From NCBI RefSeq assembly GCF_019145355.1, contig NZ_JAHSTY010000001.1:1984001-2048000 (forward strand): a DNA stretch of 64,000 nucleotides, given 5' to 3'. A program made the translations under genes and the position numbers. The notes under the pieces are model-generated. The model was not told the DNA's origin. It saw nothing but the letters and a program-made list of their open reading frames with translations, and ran no database searches. Below are positions 16,173 through 25,245 of this stretch, one piece after another. Source of the DNA: Pseudomonas azadiae. Lineage in GTDB: Bacteria; Pseudomonadota; Gammaproteobacteria; Pseudomonadales; Pseudomonadaceae. Positions within the stretch are counted from its first letter, which is position 1. The number at the start of each line of letters is the position of its first letter.

Positions 16173-17198
16173 GTGCTCAAGCCACTTGCTGTCCTCGCAT
16201 TCGCCTGCGCCCCACTGCTTGCAAACGCCGCCGACCTGGCCGGTGTCTGGAGGGGGACCCTGGGCAAATCCGCGATCACCGCCTGTTTCAACGGCGCCCA
16301 TGGGTCCAATGGCAGTTATTACTACCAGCGCATTCTTACGCCCATCCAGTTGACACAGGCCAACGCCAGCGAGCCGTGGGCCGAAGAAGGGCAAACCGGT
16401 TTCTGGCAGTTGGACGACCCTCAGGGTGACACGTTGACCGGTACCTGGAGCAAAACCCTGGGCGGTAAAAGCCTGGCGCTCAGGCTCAAACGCGCTGACA
16501 CCGACGGCTGCGCAAGCGACGCCTACAACAACGCGCTTGAAGCGGCGCCGCCTGCGGTTAAGGTGGAGAAGAAGACGTTCGGCGAACATGCCTATCAAGT
16601 GAAAACCCAGGGCGGCCAGGTCATTTTGCAACTCGAGGGTGACGGCGCAGCCATCGATGAGATCAACCGAGACCTGGCGCGCATGGCCATCAATCCTGAC
16701 GGGCAGGCCGAGTTCTACACAGAACGGCGCAACGCCCTGGAGCAGAGCGGCGGCACCACCACGAGCGAGATCACGGTCGAGCCTTTCTATTGGTCCTCGC
16801 ACTGGATCACCGTGCGCTTCTACCGCTGGTCGGCAGGTTACGGACGCGGCGGCATCAGTTGGGGGCTGCACAGCTGGAACCTGCGAACCGGCGAACGCGT
16901 CGACCCGTGGACATGGCTGGGTGGCCTGCAGGAATGGGACAGCCCCTACTCCGGCCAGGTCAAACTGCCCGCCGTCTTCAGTACATGGCTGGCCAAGCAG
17001 ACCACCGCCGACGAAGGGTGCCCGGCCATCACCAGCTATTCGACGTTCGACCTGAGTTTCAACACCCAGGGCCTGCAACTCTCGACACCCGCCCAGGGCG
17101 ACGGTTGTGACAACGAACTGAGCTTTACCTGGGAAGAACTGGAGCCGGTGCTGACGACGCAGGGTAAAGAGGCGGTGCCCAGCTTGAGAATGCCGTGA
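16173..17198 (+). CDS. Hypothetical secreted protein
   Basis: The 341-residue product has a clear signal peptide ending LLANAAD (about 1-19). The N-terminal segment (LAGVWRGTLGK, about 20-110) looks like a lipocalin-like or small beta-barrel module. The C-terminal part resembles periplasmic proteins with DUF3298-like features (NLRTGERVDPWTWLG, TYSTFDLSF-like). The start is a GTG at 16173; no ATG serves the signal peptide. No enzymatic motif is recognised. It is a stand-alone gene. Confidence 0.6.
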   Translation: MLKPLAVLAFACAPLLANAADLAGVWRGTLGKSAITACFNGAHGSNGSYYYQRILTPIQLTQANASEPWAEEGQTGFWQLDDPQGDTLTGTWSKTLGGKSLALRLKRADTDGCASDAYNNALEAAPPAVKVEKKTFGEHAYQVKTQGGQVILQLEGDGAAIDEINRDLARMAINPDGQAEFYTERRNALEQSGGTTTSEITVEPFYWSSHWITVRFYRWSAGYGRGGISWGLHSWNLRTGERVDPWTWLGGLQEWDSPYSGQVKLPAVFSTWLAKQTTADEGCPAITSYSTFDLSFNTQGLQLSTPAQGDGCDNELSFTWEELEPVLTTQGKEAVPSLRMP

Positions 17199-17268
17199 CC
17201 AGCCTCTAAAAAATTGCCGATTCGTTCACGAAATGTTCAGAAGCACAGACAGATACTAGCCAACTGCA

Positions 17269-18747
17269 ATGACCGTCACCCCGGACGGTCCTCCTGCCTT
17301 GGTAGCCCCACCCATGACGCGTCCCGCTCCTCTGCTGCTGCTGCTTGCTGGCCTGCTGTTCTTTTTCGCCCTGGGTAACCACGAGTTGCAAGGCTCCACC
17401 GAAGCCCGCGTCGCCGGAATCGCCATGGCCATGCACCTGGACAACAACTGGGTGGTGCCCCAGTTGTTTCGTGAGCCCTTCCTGGAAAAACCGCCCTTGA
17501 GCCTGTGGATCGACGCCGGGGCCATTCGCCTGTTTGGCGGCACCACCTGGGCCGTGCGCCTGGCCTCGGCGTTTGCCGGCTTGTTCAGCGTGATGCTGCT
17601 GTACGCCATGCTGCGACGGTTTGGACGCCCGCAAACGCTGGCGTTCAGCGCGGCATTGATCCTGGCGACCATGGCCAGCTACTGGAGCAACGTGCGCGGT
17701 GTGGGTGAGGACTCGTTGCTCACACTGGGCGTGACCGCCGCGCTGCTGGCGTTCTACCAGGCTGTACGACCCGATCGCGAAGGCTCCAGCGCAGGCGCGT
17801 GGGCGCTGTTTACCGCCGGGATGGCGATCGCCACCCTGAGCAAAGGGGTGCTGGGGCTGGCGATGCCTGGCATTGTGATTTTTGTGTACCTGGCCAGTAC
17901 CAGCCTGATGGACAAGCGCGTGCAACTTGACGCCTGGCTCAAGCCTGCGCTGTTCACCCTGTTGGCATTGGTGCCACTGGTGATCTGGCTGGGCTTGCTG
18001 TTCCAACGCGGCGGCATGCAGGCGGTAGCCGAAGTATTGTTGACCAACAGCGTCGGCCGGTTCAGCGGTTCGTTCGTCGAAGCGGGCCATTACGAGCCGT
18101 TCTATTACTACATCGCCAAGCTGCCGGAGGCCTTTCTGCCTTGGAACATCCTTGTGTATCTGGGTCTCTGGCACTTTCGAAAAAGCCTGGTGCGCAACCG
18201 CTACCGCCTGTTCTTCAGTGTTTGGCTGGTGGCGCAATTCACCCTGCTAAGCCTGGCATCGAGCAAGCGCACGGTGTACCTGATGGCACTGACACCGGCC
18301 GCCGCCGTATTGGCTGCGGAATTTGCGCGGGTGTTGCTGGGTTGGTTGCAAGCTCGCCAACCCGCGTTGCACAAACATCAAAAATCCCTGGTAGGCGCTG
18401 TGTTCACCCTGGCCGTGGGTTGCTACCTGAGCGCGGTGTTCTGGTTCGCGCCCAAGGCGGATGCGCGCCAGTCGTTCATACCGGTGATCAGCCAGGTTCA
18501 GGCGTTGAGGGACGACGGCAAGGAAGTGGTGCTGTTCCAGCCCAACGAGCGCATCGCCGGGGCCAGTGTGTTTTACCTGCGGGCCTATCTGCCGATCCTG
18601 CAGACCGAGGCCCAGTTGCACGATTACCTCGCCGCCAAGCCCGGCAACATTGCGTTGCTGGACCATACCAACGGCTTGAGCACACCGATGAAAGTGCTCA
18701 AGGAAATCTCGATCAACCGCCAGCCTTACTATTTTGTGGCGCAGTAA
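17269..18747 (+). CDS. ArnT-like membrane glycosyltransferase (GT83/PMT-like)
   Basis: The 492-residue integral membrane protein has about 11-12 predicted helices. The N-terminal signature is LGNHELQGSTEARVAGIAMAM, where the acidic GSTEAR motif matches the catalytic periplasmic loop of ArnT/PMT enzymes that use polyprenyl-phosphate sugar donors. EKPPLSLWIDA follows, with a soluble C-terminal tail. No arn operon is nearby, so a lipid A L-Ara4N role is not supported by context. Attachment of a sugar to a lipid or protein in the periplasm is inferred. ATG 17316 (residue 16) is an alternative start. Confidence 0.78.
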   Translation: MTVTPDGPPALVAPPMTRPAPLLLLLAGLLFFFALGNHELQGSTEARVAGIAMAMHLDNNWVVPQLFREPFLEKPPLSLWIDAGAIRLFGGTTWAVRLASAFAGLFSVMLLYAMLRRFGRPQTLAFSAALILATMASYWSNVRGVGEDSLLTLGVTAALLAFYQAVRPDREGSSAGAWALFTAGMAIATLSKGVLGLAMPGIVIFVYLASTSLMDKRVQLDAWLKPALFTLLALVPLVIWLGLLFQRGGMQAVAEVLLTNSVGRFSGSFVEAGHYEPFYYYIAKLPEAFLPWNILVYLGLWHFRKSLVRNRYRLFFSVWLVAQFTLLSLASSKRTVYLMALTPAAAVLAAEFARVLLGWLQARQPALHKHQKSLVGAVFTLAVGCYLSAVFWFAPKADARQSFIPVISQVQALRDDGKEVVLFQPNERIAGASVFYLRAYLPILQTEAQLHDYLAAKPGNIALLDHTNGLSTPMKVLKEISINRQPYYFVAQ

Positions 18748-18762
18748 GGCCGGCGCCGGGTA

Positions 18763-19251
18763 TCAGTGCTTGGTGAGCTTGTCCAGGTAGCCCATGGCAA
18801 AGGCTGAAACCACGAAGGTCATGTGGATGATCACGTACCACATCAGGTGCTGGGGATCGACGTTCTTGGCGTCCATGAAAATGCGCAGCAGGTGGATCGA
18901 CGAAATGGCCACGATGGAGGCCGCGACCTTCATCTTCAGCGATGAAGAATCCATGGTGCCGAGCCAATTGAGCTTTTCTTTGTTTTCATCGATATCCAGC
19001 TGCGAAACGAAGTTTTCGTAGCCGGATATCATCACCATGACCAACAGGCCACCGACCAGTGCCATGTCGATGAGCGACAGCAGCAGCAGGATCACCTCGG
19101 CTTCCAGCATGGTGAAAATGTTGGGAATCACGTGAATGATTTCCTGGAAGAACTTCAACGCCAGGATCAGCAAGCCCAGGGACAGCCCGAGATAGATCGG
19201 CGCCAGCAGCCAGCGTGAGGCGTACATAGTGTTTTCGATAAAGCGTTCCAT
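18763..19251 (-). CDS. YqhA/UPF0114 family membrane protein
   Basis: The 162-residue inner-membrane protein has four hydrophobic segments (about 10-35, 48-80, 105-125 and 132-155). It carries the family blocks [18 protein letters not shown] and [19 protein letters not shown]. This matches the TIGR00645/YqhA family, conserved in proteobacteria and of unknown function. It converges on the preceding ArnT-like gene with 15 bases between stops. The start is well supported by family length. Confidence 0.88.
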   Translation of the reverse strand: MERFIENTMYASRWLLAPIYLGLSLGLLILALKFFQEIIHVIPNIFTMLEAEVILLLLSLIDMALVGGLLVMVMISGYENFVSQLDIDENKEKLNWLGTMDSSSLKMKVAASIVAISSIHLLRIFMDAKNVDPQHLMWYVIIHMTFVVSAFAMGYLDKLTKH

Positions 19252-19414
19252 GGGATCTCACACAGCTTGGCTAGAAATGACGGCGAGTATACCAGCCGCT
19301 ACAAGCCACCTGTAACCACGAGAAAACTGACCTGGGCGGCATCTGTAAGAGAATTTTTCTGCTAGTGTCGAGCCCAATAACTCGGCTCGATGACGTCGGA
19401 CAGGAAAAACTCAG

Positions 19415-21238
19415 ATGATGGATGTGCGATTCCCTTTGGCCAGTATCGGCCTGTGCGCGGCATTGCTGGCGGCCGGCGGGTGCTCCCCCAGCGACGAGCA
19501 GAAGCAGGCTACCCTCGAAGAGAAAACCGCAACGTTCGAACAGTCCCTCGACGGCATCCAGGACCCCAAGCTGCGCGACGCCATCGCCGACCTTGGCGGT
19601 TCGCTGCTGTTACTGGAGCGGGCACGGAACAAGCTCGCCAGCAAGCCCATCGAAACCGAATACGGCGAAGACTCCCTGGCCCTGCTCAAGCATTACCCCA
19701 CGCCCCAGGCACTGGTGGATACTTACATCAATGGCCTGTTTGTGCTGCGCAAGACCTCACACTCCGATTATCTGACGGATCTGCAGCCAGTCTTCCCCTT
19801 CAATTTTGGGATGCCCGACTCATTTCCTTTCCCCCATGGCCTGGAATGGCAGTCGGTGACCTTGAGCAACAACAAAGTCATCCCCTTCCAGCTGGAATGG
19901 TCGGAAACCGATCCTGGCATCCAACTGAGCCCCAGCAGTTCCAACCTGACCAACCCCGACGACCTGACGGTGACCTACCCGTTCTTCGACGGCATCGAGA
20001 CGGAAAACAAGAGCCAGCCGCAGCCGGTCAGCCTCAAAGGCACGGTTGAAGTGGTTGCGCCGGGCAATGTGCTGACATTCGAACTATCGAAACAGGACGT
20101 GGGCCACAAGCGCACCGAAGGCAATATCACCCTTACCCTGGTGCATCTGGAAAAAAACTACGCCGAAATCGAGATGACCAACAGCCGGCCACTGGCGCCG
20201 CAAGTGGGCGACGAGTCGCCTAACCCGCTGCTGGTACAGGCGCGCGACAGCACTGGGCAATTTCTCACACGCTCGGGTTCGATCAACGAAAGCAGCGCAC
20301 AGGTGGCGTTCTACGAGAAACAGCTGGCGCAGATGCAAAAGCAGAACGCATGGTCGGATGCGTTCGAAAAACAACTGGCCGAACAACAGAAAGCCTTTGA
20401 ACACCAGCAGAGCAGCCATTATGCCAAGGTGTATTTCAACGGGCTGGTCGACAACCTGCAGGTCAACGTGCTGGATTTTTCCACCGCTACGCTGACCCGC
20501 AAAGACCTCGACCTGCCGGTGCTGCGCTTTGACAAGAACAGCTTGCAGCAAACCGTGCAGACGTTGCCGATGCCGGTCACCGTCTACGACGACGGCGCCG
20601 CCAGTTGGCTCAAAGGCGCGAGCATGACCGAAGAGCAGCTGAAAAACAGCGTCACTATCAGCCAGTCGGTCGAAGATGCCAGCGCCGCGCACATCGTGTT
20701 CGATCACCCGTTTACCTTCAACGACGACCTGGTGGGCAGCGAGCGCAACAGCAGCGAGTCACCGGTGACCTTCTTCACCGCCGACGAAAAAGGCGAACGC
20801 GGCGAGCCGATCGAGCTGCCGACCGAAGCCTTCGAACTCAACCCGACGCGTGGCACCCTCACCTACGACCTGAACCTGTTTCCGGAAGACCCGGCCTTTG
20901 TGGTGGGCTCGATTCCGCTGTTCCTGGCGACCATCGAAAAAGGCGAAATAGACGTGGCCAAGCTGCCCAAGGGGCTATCGCTCAAGGACAATGCGCTGAT
21001 CGTCGACCAGAAGGCGTTCCCCGCCGACAGCTGGCGTTTCTACGCCAAAGACGCCAGCGGCAATTACCTCAAGGAGATACTCGGGGTCAGCCACCGTGCC
21101 GAGGAGTACGGCACGGCGATGTTTGACGTGCATTACTTCTACGGCCAGCCGACCGTGCTGGAAAGTTACCAGCGCACCGACCTGAGCACCGTGCAATACG
21201 GCTTCGAGGTCAAGCTGGACAAGCCTGAGAGCAAATAA
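19415..21238 (+). CDS. Large lipoprotein of unknown function
   Basis: The 607-residue lipoprotein has a signal sequence ending in the lipobox LAAGGC (Cys about 23) with Ser at +2, which predicts outer-membrane sorting. A short coiled-coil (about 28-55) follows, then a long, mostly beta region with several domain-like repeats. A second coiled stretch, EKQLAQMQKQNAWSDAFEKQ, lies around residues 305-325. No enzyme motif is seen. Two adjacent ATG codons (19415, 19418) could start it; AGGA lies upstream of both. Similar genes are conserved in Pseudomonas, as far as I recall. Confidence 0.65.
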   Translation: MMDVRFPLASIGLCAALLAAGGCSPSDEQKQATLEEKTATFEQSLDGIQDPKLRDAIADLGGSLLLLERARNKLASKPIETEYGEDSLALLKHYPTPQALVDTYINGLFVLRKTSHSDYLTDLQPVFPFNFGMPDSFPFPHGLEWQSVTLSNNKVIPFQLEWSETDPGIQLSPSSSNLTNPDDLTVTYPFFDGIETENKSQPQPVSLKGTVEVVAPGNVLTFELSKQDVGHKRTEGNITLTLVHLEKNYAEIEMTNSRPLAPQVGDESPNPLLVQARDSTGQFLTRSGSINESSAQVAFYEKQLAQMQKQNAWSDAFEKQLAEQQKAFEHQQSSHYAKVYFNGLVDNLQVNVLDFSTATLTRKDLDLPVLRFDKNSLQQTVQTLPMPVTVYDDGAASWLKGASMTEEQLKNSVTISQSVEDASAAHIVFDHPFTFNDDLVGSERNSSESPVTFFTADEKGERGEPIELPTEAFELNPTRGTLTYDLNLFPEDPAFVVGSIPLFLATIEKGEIDVAKLPKGLSLKDNALIVDQKAFPADSWRFYAKDASGNYLKEILGVSHRAEEYGTAMFDVHYFYGQPTVLESYQRTDLSTVQYGFEVKLDKPESK

Positions 21239-21248
21239 ACGACGGCTA

Positions 21249-21563
21249 TTAGGCCAGCTGTTCGTGCCTACCGTTGAGCTGGCGCAGATAGGCCTGAAGG
21301 TGCAGGCACCAGATCGGCGTGTCGCCCGCCACCTCATAGCCGTACAAGGTCAGGTTGTCCACGATGGCTTCCAGCATGCCTTGCGCCACGGCTGGCCCGG
21401 CAAACGGGCCTTCGGACTTGATGGTGGTAGGCTGTTCGCCACTCATCCCTGCGGCAAACAATAACGTCCACAGGCCGTTATCCCCCGCAAGAGGGCGAAT
21501 GGAACATTCGATACGGGTGACCAGGCCAAAGCACTGGCGGGTGAGGCAAAGGTTGCGCGGCAT
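21249..21563 (-). CDS. Small conserved hypothetical protein
   Basis: The 104-residue soluble protein has no recognised family. It has MPRNLCLTRQCFGLVTRIEC at the start, an SIRPLAGDNGLWTLLFAAG block and a helical C-terminus (YLRQLNGRHEQL). It converges with the lipoprotein gene with only 10 bases between stops. It is probably a real gene because the coding composition is normal and no larger frame overlaps it. Confidence 0.55.
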   Translation of the reverse strand: MPRNLCLTRQCFGLVTRIECSIRPLAGDNGLWTLLFAAGMSGEQPTTIKSEGPFAGPAVAQGMLEAIVDNLTLYGYEVAGDTPIWCLHLQAYLRQLNGRHEQLA

Positions 21564-21770
21564 GGCGGCGACCCTCGGCAGATCGGTGTTCAGCCTCGAC
21601 CTGAGGCGAGGCTGTTTCTATCCAGCGACTCCTGTGGATATCCCTGAATCAAGAATAGAAGAAAGCCACAACAAACCAAGGTTGTAGGGACCAACGGGCG
21701 TTGGCTCCTCAGGCTGGAGTCAATTTAGTGACGAGCCTTGCAAGCGATCCAACCACACCGCAGGCGTATC
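21563..21770. other. Intergenic region upstream of the repeat at 21771
   Basis: From the start of the small hypothetical gene to the large REP-like palindrome I see no gene. The sequence TCTATCCAGCGACTCC-type is unremarkable and probably contains the promoter of the small gene. Confidence 0.3.
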
Positions 21771-21904
21771 TGTAGTGAGCGGGCTTGTCCCGCGCTGGGT
21801 GGCGGAGCCGCCCCAATAAAGACACCGCCGAGTTCCAGATTGGACCGGGTCGCCTGGTTTGGGGCGGCTTCGCCACCCAGCGCGGGACAAGCCCGCTCAC
21901 TACA
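21771..21904. repeat. Large inverted repeat, REP-like
   Basis: TGTAGTGAGCGGGCTTGTCC...ends with the inverted copy ending GCCCGCTCACTACA. Each arm is about 45 bases including CGCGCTGGGTGGCG, and a single REP-like core (GCAGGCAAGCCCGCTCCCAC) follows at 21918-21937. This is the dispersed palindrome type common between Pseudomonas genes. Confidence 0.8.
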
Positions 21905-21962
21905 AAGATGGCTATCGCAGGCAAGCCCGCTCCCACACTTGGATGGCGTCACGGCAAAACAA

Positions 21963-24401
21963 TCAGCTCGGCTTGGCTTCCGCCAACGCCTGCAGCGCCA
22001 ACTCTTTCTCCGCCTCCTTCAAGTCTTCCTCACTGATCATCTCGGCAATCGCCCGCAACCGCTCTACCACGCGCGCATTCACCGAGCCTTCGGGGAATTG
22101 CCCTTCGGCATCCGGCTCACCGGCAGGTTCGCCCACCAGCAGGCTCAAGGCCTCGTCGGCCTGGCGCACGGCATAGATATGGAACTGTCCGGCGCGCACG
22201 GCCTGCAGGACTTTCTCATCGAGCATCAGCGTGGCGACGTTGGCCTGGGGAATGATCGCCCCCTGCTCCCCGGTCAAACCGCGTGCTTCGCAGAGACGGA
22301 AGAAGCCTTCGATCTTCTCGTTGACCCCGCCCACCGCCTGCACTTCGCCAAACTGGTTGATCGAGCCGGTAATGGCAAAACACTGCTTGAGCGGCGTCTT
22401 CGACAGGGCCGAGATCAAGGTGCACGCCTCGCCCAGCGACGCACTGTCGCCGTCCACATAACCGTAGGACTGCTCCAGCGCGATACTCGCCGAGATCGCC
22501 AGCGGGAATTCCTGGGCATAGCGGCTGCCCAGGTAACCGGTGAGGATCATTACGCCCTTGGAGTGGATGGGCTGGCCAAGGTTGACCTCGCGCTCGATGT
22601 CGACAATGCCGCTGCCGCCCGGGTACACCGTGGCGGAAATCCGCGCCGGCACGCCAAAGGCCGAGTCGCCCACCTCCAGCACCGTCAGGCCGTTGCACTT
22701 GCCCACTGCCGCGCCCGCGGTGTCGATCAGGATGACCCCGGCGAGCATGTCGTCGAGAATCCGCGCCGAGACTCGCCCGGTGCGCGTGGCCTTGGCCTTG
22801 AGCGCGCGCTCGATGTGGCCGGCGTCGGTCATTTCGTCTCCCGCCAGGTGGCGAATGAAGTCCGCCTCGCTCACCAACTGGAACAAGTCGCCAATGCGCG
22901 CCGACAAACGCCCCTGGTGCTCGGCCAACCGCGCGCTGTAAGTGGCCAACCGCGCCACCGCATCCGAGGTCAGCGGTGCCATGCCCTCTTCCGAGGTGCG
23001 GGTTTTGAGCAGCTGGGCAAACTGCTCCAGGCTTTCGTCCACCATTGGGATGTCTTCGTCGAAATCCACCAGCACCCGGAACATCTCCTGGAAGTCCGGA
23101 TCGGCATCCTGCAGCGCGTAGTACAACTGGCGCGAGCCGATGATGATCACCTTGACCTGCAACGGGATCATTTGCGGGTTGAGGGTCACGGTGGCCAGGC
23201 GGCCCAGCTCGCCCAGCGGTGATTCCATCTTCAGCTTGCGCGATTGCAGGGCACGCTTGAGCGCGTCCCATACAAACGGCTCGCTGAGCATTTTCTCGGC
23301 TTCAAGAATCAGGAAACCGCCGTTGGCACGGTGCAAGGCGCCAGGACGCAACTGGCGATAGGTGGTGTAGAGCGCGCCCTGGTCGGTGCTGTATTCAATA
23401 CGGCCGAACAGGTTGTCGTAGGTCGGGTGCGGTTCAAACACCACCGGTGCGCCGCCGTTGACCGAATGGCCCACCACCAGGCTGGGGCAGTATTGCTCTT
23501 CGAGCAGCTTGCGCGCCTGGGCGTCGGTCTTGGCATCGTCGACCAATTGCTCGACCACCGTCTTGAGCAAGTACACCTGCATGGCTTGCAGGTAACCGCA
23601 GACGGCGGCGTTTTCCGCGTACTTTTCCGACAGCGGCGCGAGCAACGGCTGCAGGGCCAGGGTGATGGTTTCTTCGTTGAACTGACGCAGTTGGTTGTTG
23701 GACTCACGCTTCCATTGCGGCAGGCTGGCCAGTTCTTCGTTGAGGCGCTCTTCCAGTTCGGAAATATTGGTGTGGAAACGCTCGCGATCGGCTTCCGGCA
23801 ACTGCGAGAACTCGGCCTCGTCCAGCGCCTTGCCGTCGAGCATCGGGGTAAACGCGATATTGCTGCTGTCGCGGTAAAGCGCCACGTCTTTTTCCAGGGC
23901 CAGGCGCTCGATCACATCCAGGGCCTTGTCGTAGCGCTGGTTGAAAGCGCGATCGATGGCGCTCTTGCGCTGCTGGTAGGTGGGATGTTCGAAGGCCGCC
24001 GGGAAGGTGGCCACCAGGTTGTCGATCAGGCCATTGATATCGGCGATGAATGCCGCCGCCGCACCGCCCGGCAATTCCAGGGCGCGGGGTTCGCGTGGCT
24101 CGTCGAAATTGTTGACGTAGACCCAGTCAGCCGGGGTCTGCAGGCGCTTGCCTTCGGCCTTCAGGTAGCGTTTGACGAACGAAAAGCGGCCGGTACCGGG
24201 CTCACCCATGACAAACACGTTGTAACCGGGGCGTGGCATGGCCACACCGAACTGCAAGGCTTCAACCGCACGTTCCTGGCCAAGCACACCGCGAAAGGGT
24301 TCCAGATCATTGGTGGTCGAGAAGCTGAACTGTTCAGCGGAGAAAGGGCGAGTCAGCGCTTCGGGCGCTAGACGCAAGCTGGCAGCAACAGGATCAGGCA
24401 T
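21963..24401 (-). CDS. Lon-like ATP-dependent protease
   Basis: The 812-residue AAA+ protease of the LonB-like type (AAA_32 plus Lon_C). The N-terminal region (RLAPEALTRPF) is followed by LGQERAVEALQFG and Walker A GEPGTGR at about 67-73. An inserted helical domain lies at about 120-330. The C-terminal proteolytic domain (about 580-790) has nucleophile Ser in GDSASLGEA and Lys in GGVNEKIEGFF. Walker A is the variant GEPGTGRFS without the usual Lys-Ser, as in this family. It degrades unfolded or regulatory proteins in the cytoplasm. Stand-alone gene. Confidence 0.88.
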   Translation of the reverse strand: MPDPVAASLRLAPEALTRPFSAEQFSFSTTNDLEPFRGVLGQERAVEALQFGVAMPRPGYNVFVMGEPGTGRFSFVKRYLKAEGKRLQTPADWVYVNNFDEPREPRALELPGGAAAAFIADINGLIDNLVATFPAAFEHPTYQQRKSAIDRAFNQRYDKALDVIERLALEKDVALYRDSSNIAFTPMLDGKALDEAEFSQLPEADRERFHTNISELEERLNEELASLPQWKRESNNQLRQFNEETITLALQPLLAPLSEKYAENAAVCGYLQAMQVYLLKTVVEQLVDDAKTDAQARKLLEEQYCPSLVVGHSVNGGAPVVFEPHPTYDNLFGRIEYSTDQGALYTTYRQLRPGALHRANGGFLILEAEKMLSEPFVWDALKRALQSRKLKMESPLGELGRLATVTLNPQMIPLQVKVIIIGSRQLYYALQDADPDFQEMFRVLVDFDEDIPMVDESLEQFAQLLKTRTSEEGMAPLTSDAVARLATYSARLAEHQGRLSARIGDLFQLVSEADFIRHLAGDEMTDAGHIERALKAKATRTGRVSARILDDMLAGVILIDTAGAAVGKCNGLTVLEVGDSAFGVPARISATVYPGGSGIVDIEREVNLGQPIHSKGVMILTGYLGSRYAQEFPLAISASIALEQSYGYVDGDSASLGEACTLISALSKTPLKQCFAITGSINQFGEVQAVGGVNEKIEGFFRLCEARGLTGEQGAIIPQANVATLMLDEKVLQAVRAGQFHIYAVRQADEALSLLVGEPAGEPDAEGQFPEGSVNARVVERLRAIAEMISEEDLKEAEKELALQALAEAKPS

Positions 24402-24666
24402 CGGGCTTCCTTACATCAGGCGGGGCAGATGAGGCATTCTGGCTCCCGGTTACGCGCTCTGGCAAGGCGCGCTTTCGGGAAAGCATAGACGTGGGAGGCG
24501 TCCTGCAAAAATATCGTGACTTCGTCAATTGTTTTATAAAAAATCACGGAACCCTTGGAACGTGCCTAAACTCCAAACTGCGCGGGTTGGACTAATAACC
24601 GATCCCTAGGGCGCTATGAAGTGCCTGAACCCTTGTCCATTGGTTGCACACAAAGAGAACAAAGCT

Positions 24667-25155
24667 ATGAAACGGATCCTTCTCGGTACTCTTTTCACCG
24701 TCGTCTCCCTCAATGCAATGGCAGAAGCACCAGGTGGCCCGAACTGCGGTTGGGGCAACATGTTGTTCGAAGGCCAGCGCGGCACTCCCGCTCACTTCCT
24801 GGCGTCCACCACCAACGGTACCTCGGGCAACGCCACCTTCGGCATGACCTCGGGCACCAACGGTTGCAGCACCAACAGCGCGCTGTCCTACGGCGGCAAG
24901 TCCTGGATTGCCATGAATGGCATGATGAACGAGCTGTCCGAAGACATGGCCAAGGGTAATGGCGAAGCGCTGACCACGTACGCCGTGGTACTGGGCGTTG
25001 CACCGGAAGACCGCGAGCACTTCGCAGCCGTGACTCATGAACATTTCCAGCAAATCTTCAGCAAGGCCGACGTGACCGCTGACGATGTGCACAACAACAC
25101 CATTGCCGTACTGAAAAGTGATGCCCGTCTGGCGAAATACGCTACCCAGGCTTAA
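24667..25155 (+). CDS. DUF3015 family exported protein
   Basis: The 162-residue product has a signal peptide (about 1-19, ending NAMAEA). The DUF3015 pattern follows: GPNCGWGNMLFEGQ, HFLASTTNGTSGN and FGMTSGTNGC, with two conserved cysteines (about 26 and 76), then an all-helical C-terminus. It is periplasmic with unknown function. The ATG at 24667 is selected because it begins the signal peptide; an upstream in-frame ATG at 24616 would place 17 extra residues ahead of it. A strong terminator follows. Confidence 0.82.
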   Translation: MKRILLGTLFTVVSLNAMAEAPGGPNCGWGNMLFEGQRGTPAHFLASTTNGTSGNATFGMTSGTNGCSTNSALSYGGKSWIAMNGMMNELSEDMAKGNGEALTTYAVVLGVAPEDREHFAAVTHEHFQQIFSKADVTADDVHNNTIAVLKSDARLAKYATQA

Positions 25156-25164
25156 GCTCGACCC

Positions 25165-25196
25165 GCCCGCGCCTAACAGGGCGCGGGCTCTTTTTT
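25165..25196 (+). terminator. Intrinsic terminator after DUF3015 gene
   Basis: GCCCGCGCC-taaca-GGGCGCGGGC followed by TCTTTTTT. Confidence 0.9.
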
Positions 25197-25245
25197 GGGC
25201 CCGCCTTCCCTTTGGGTCTCTATTTTTCCGACTTAAGTTGCCCCT

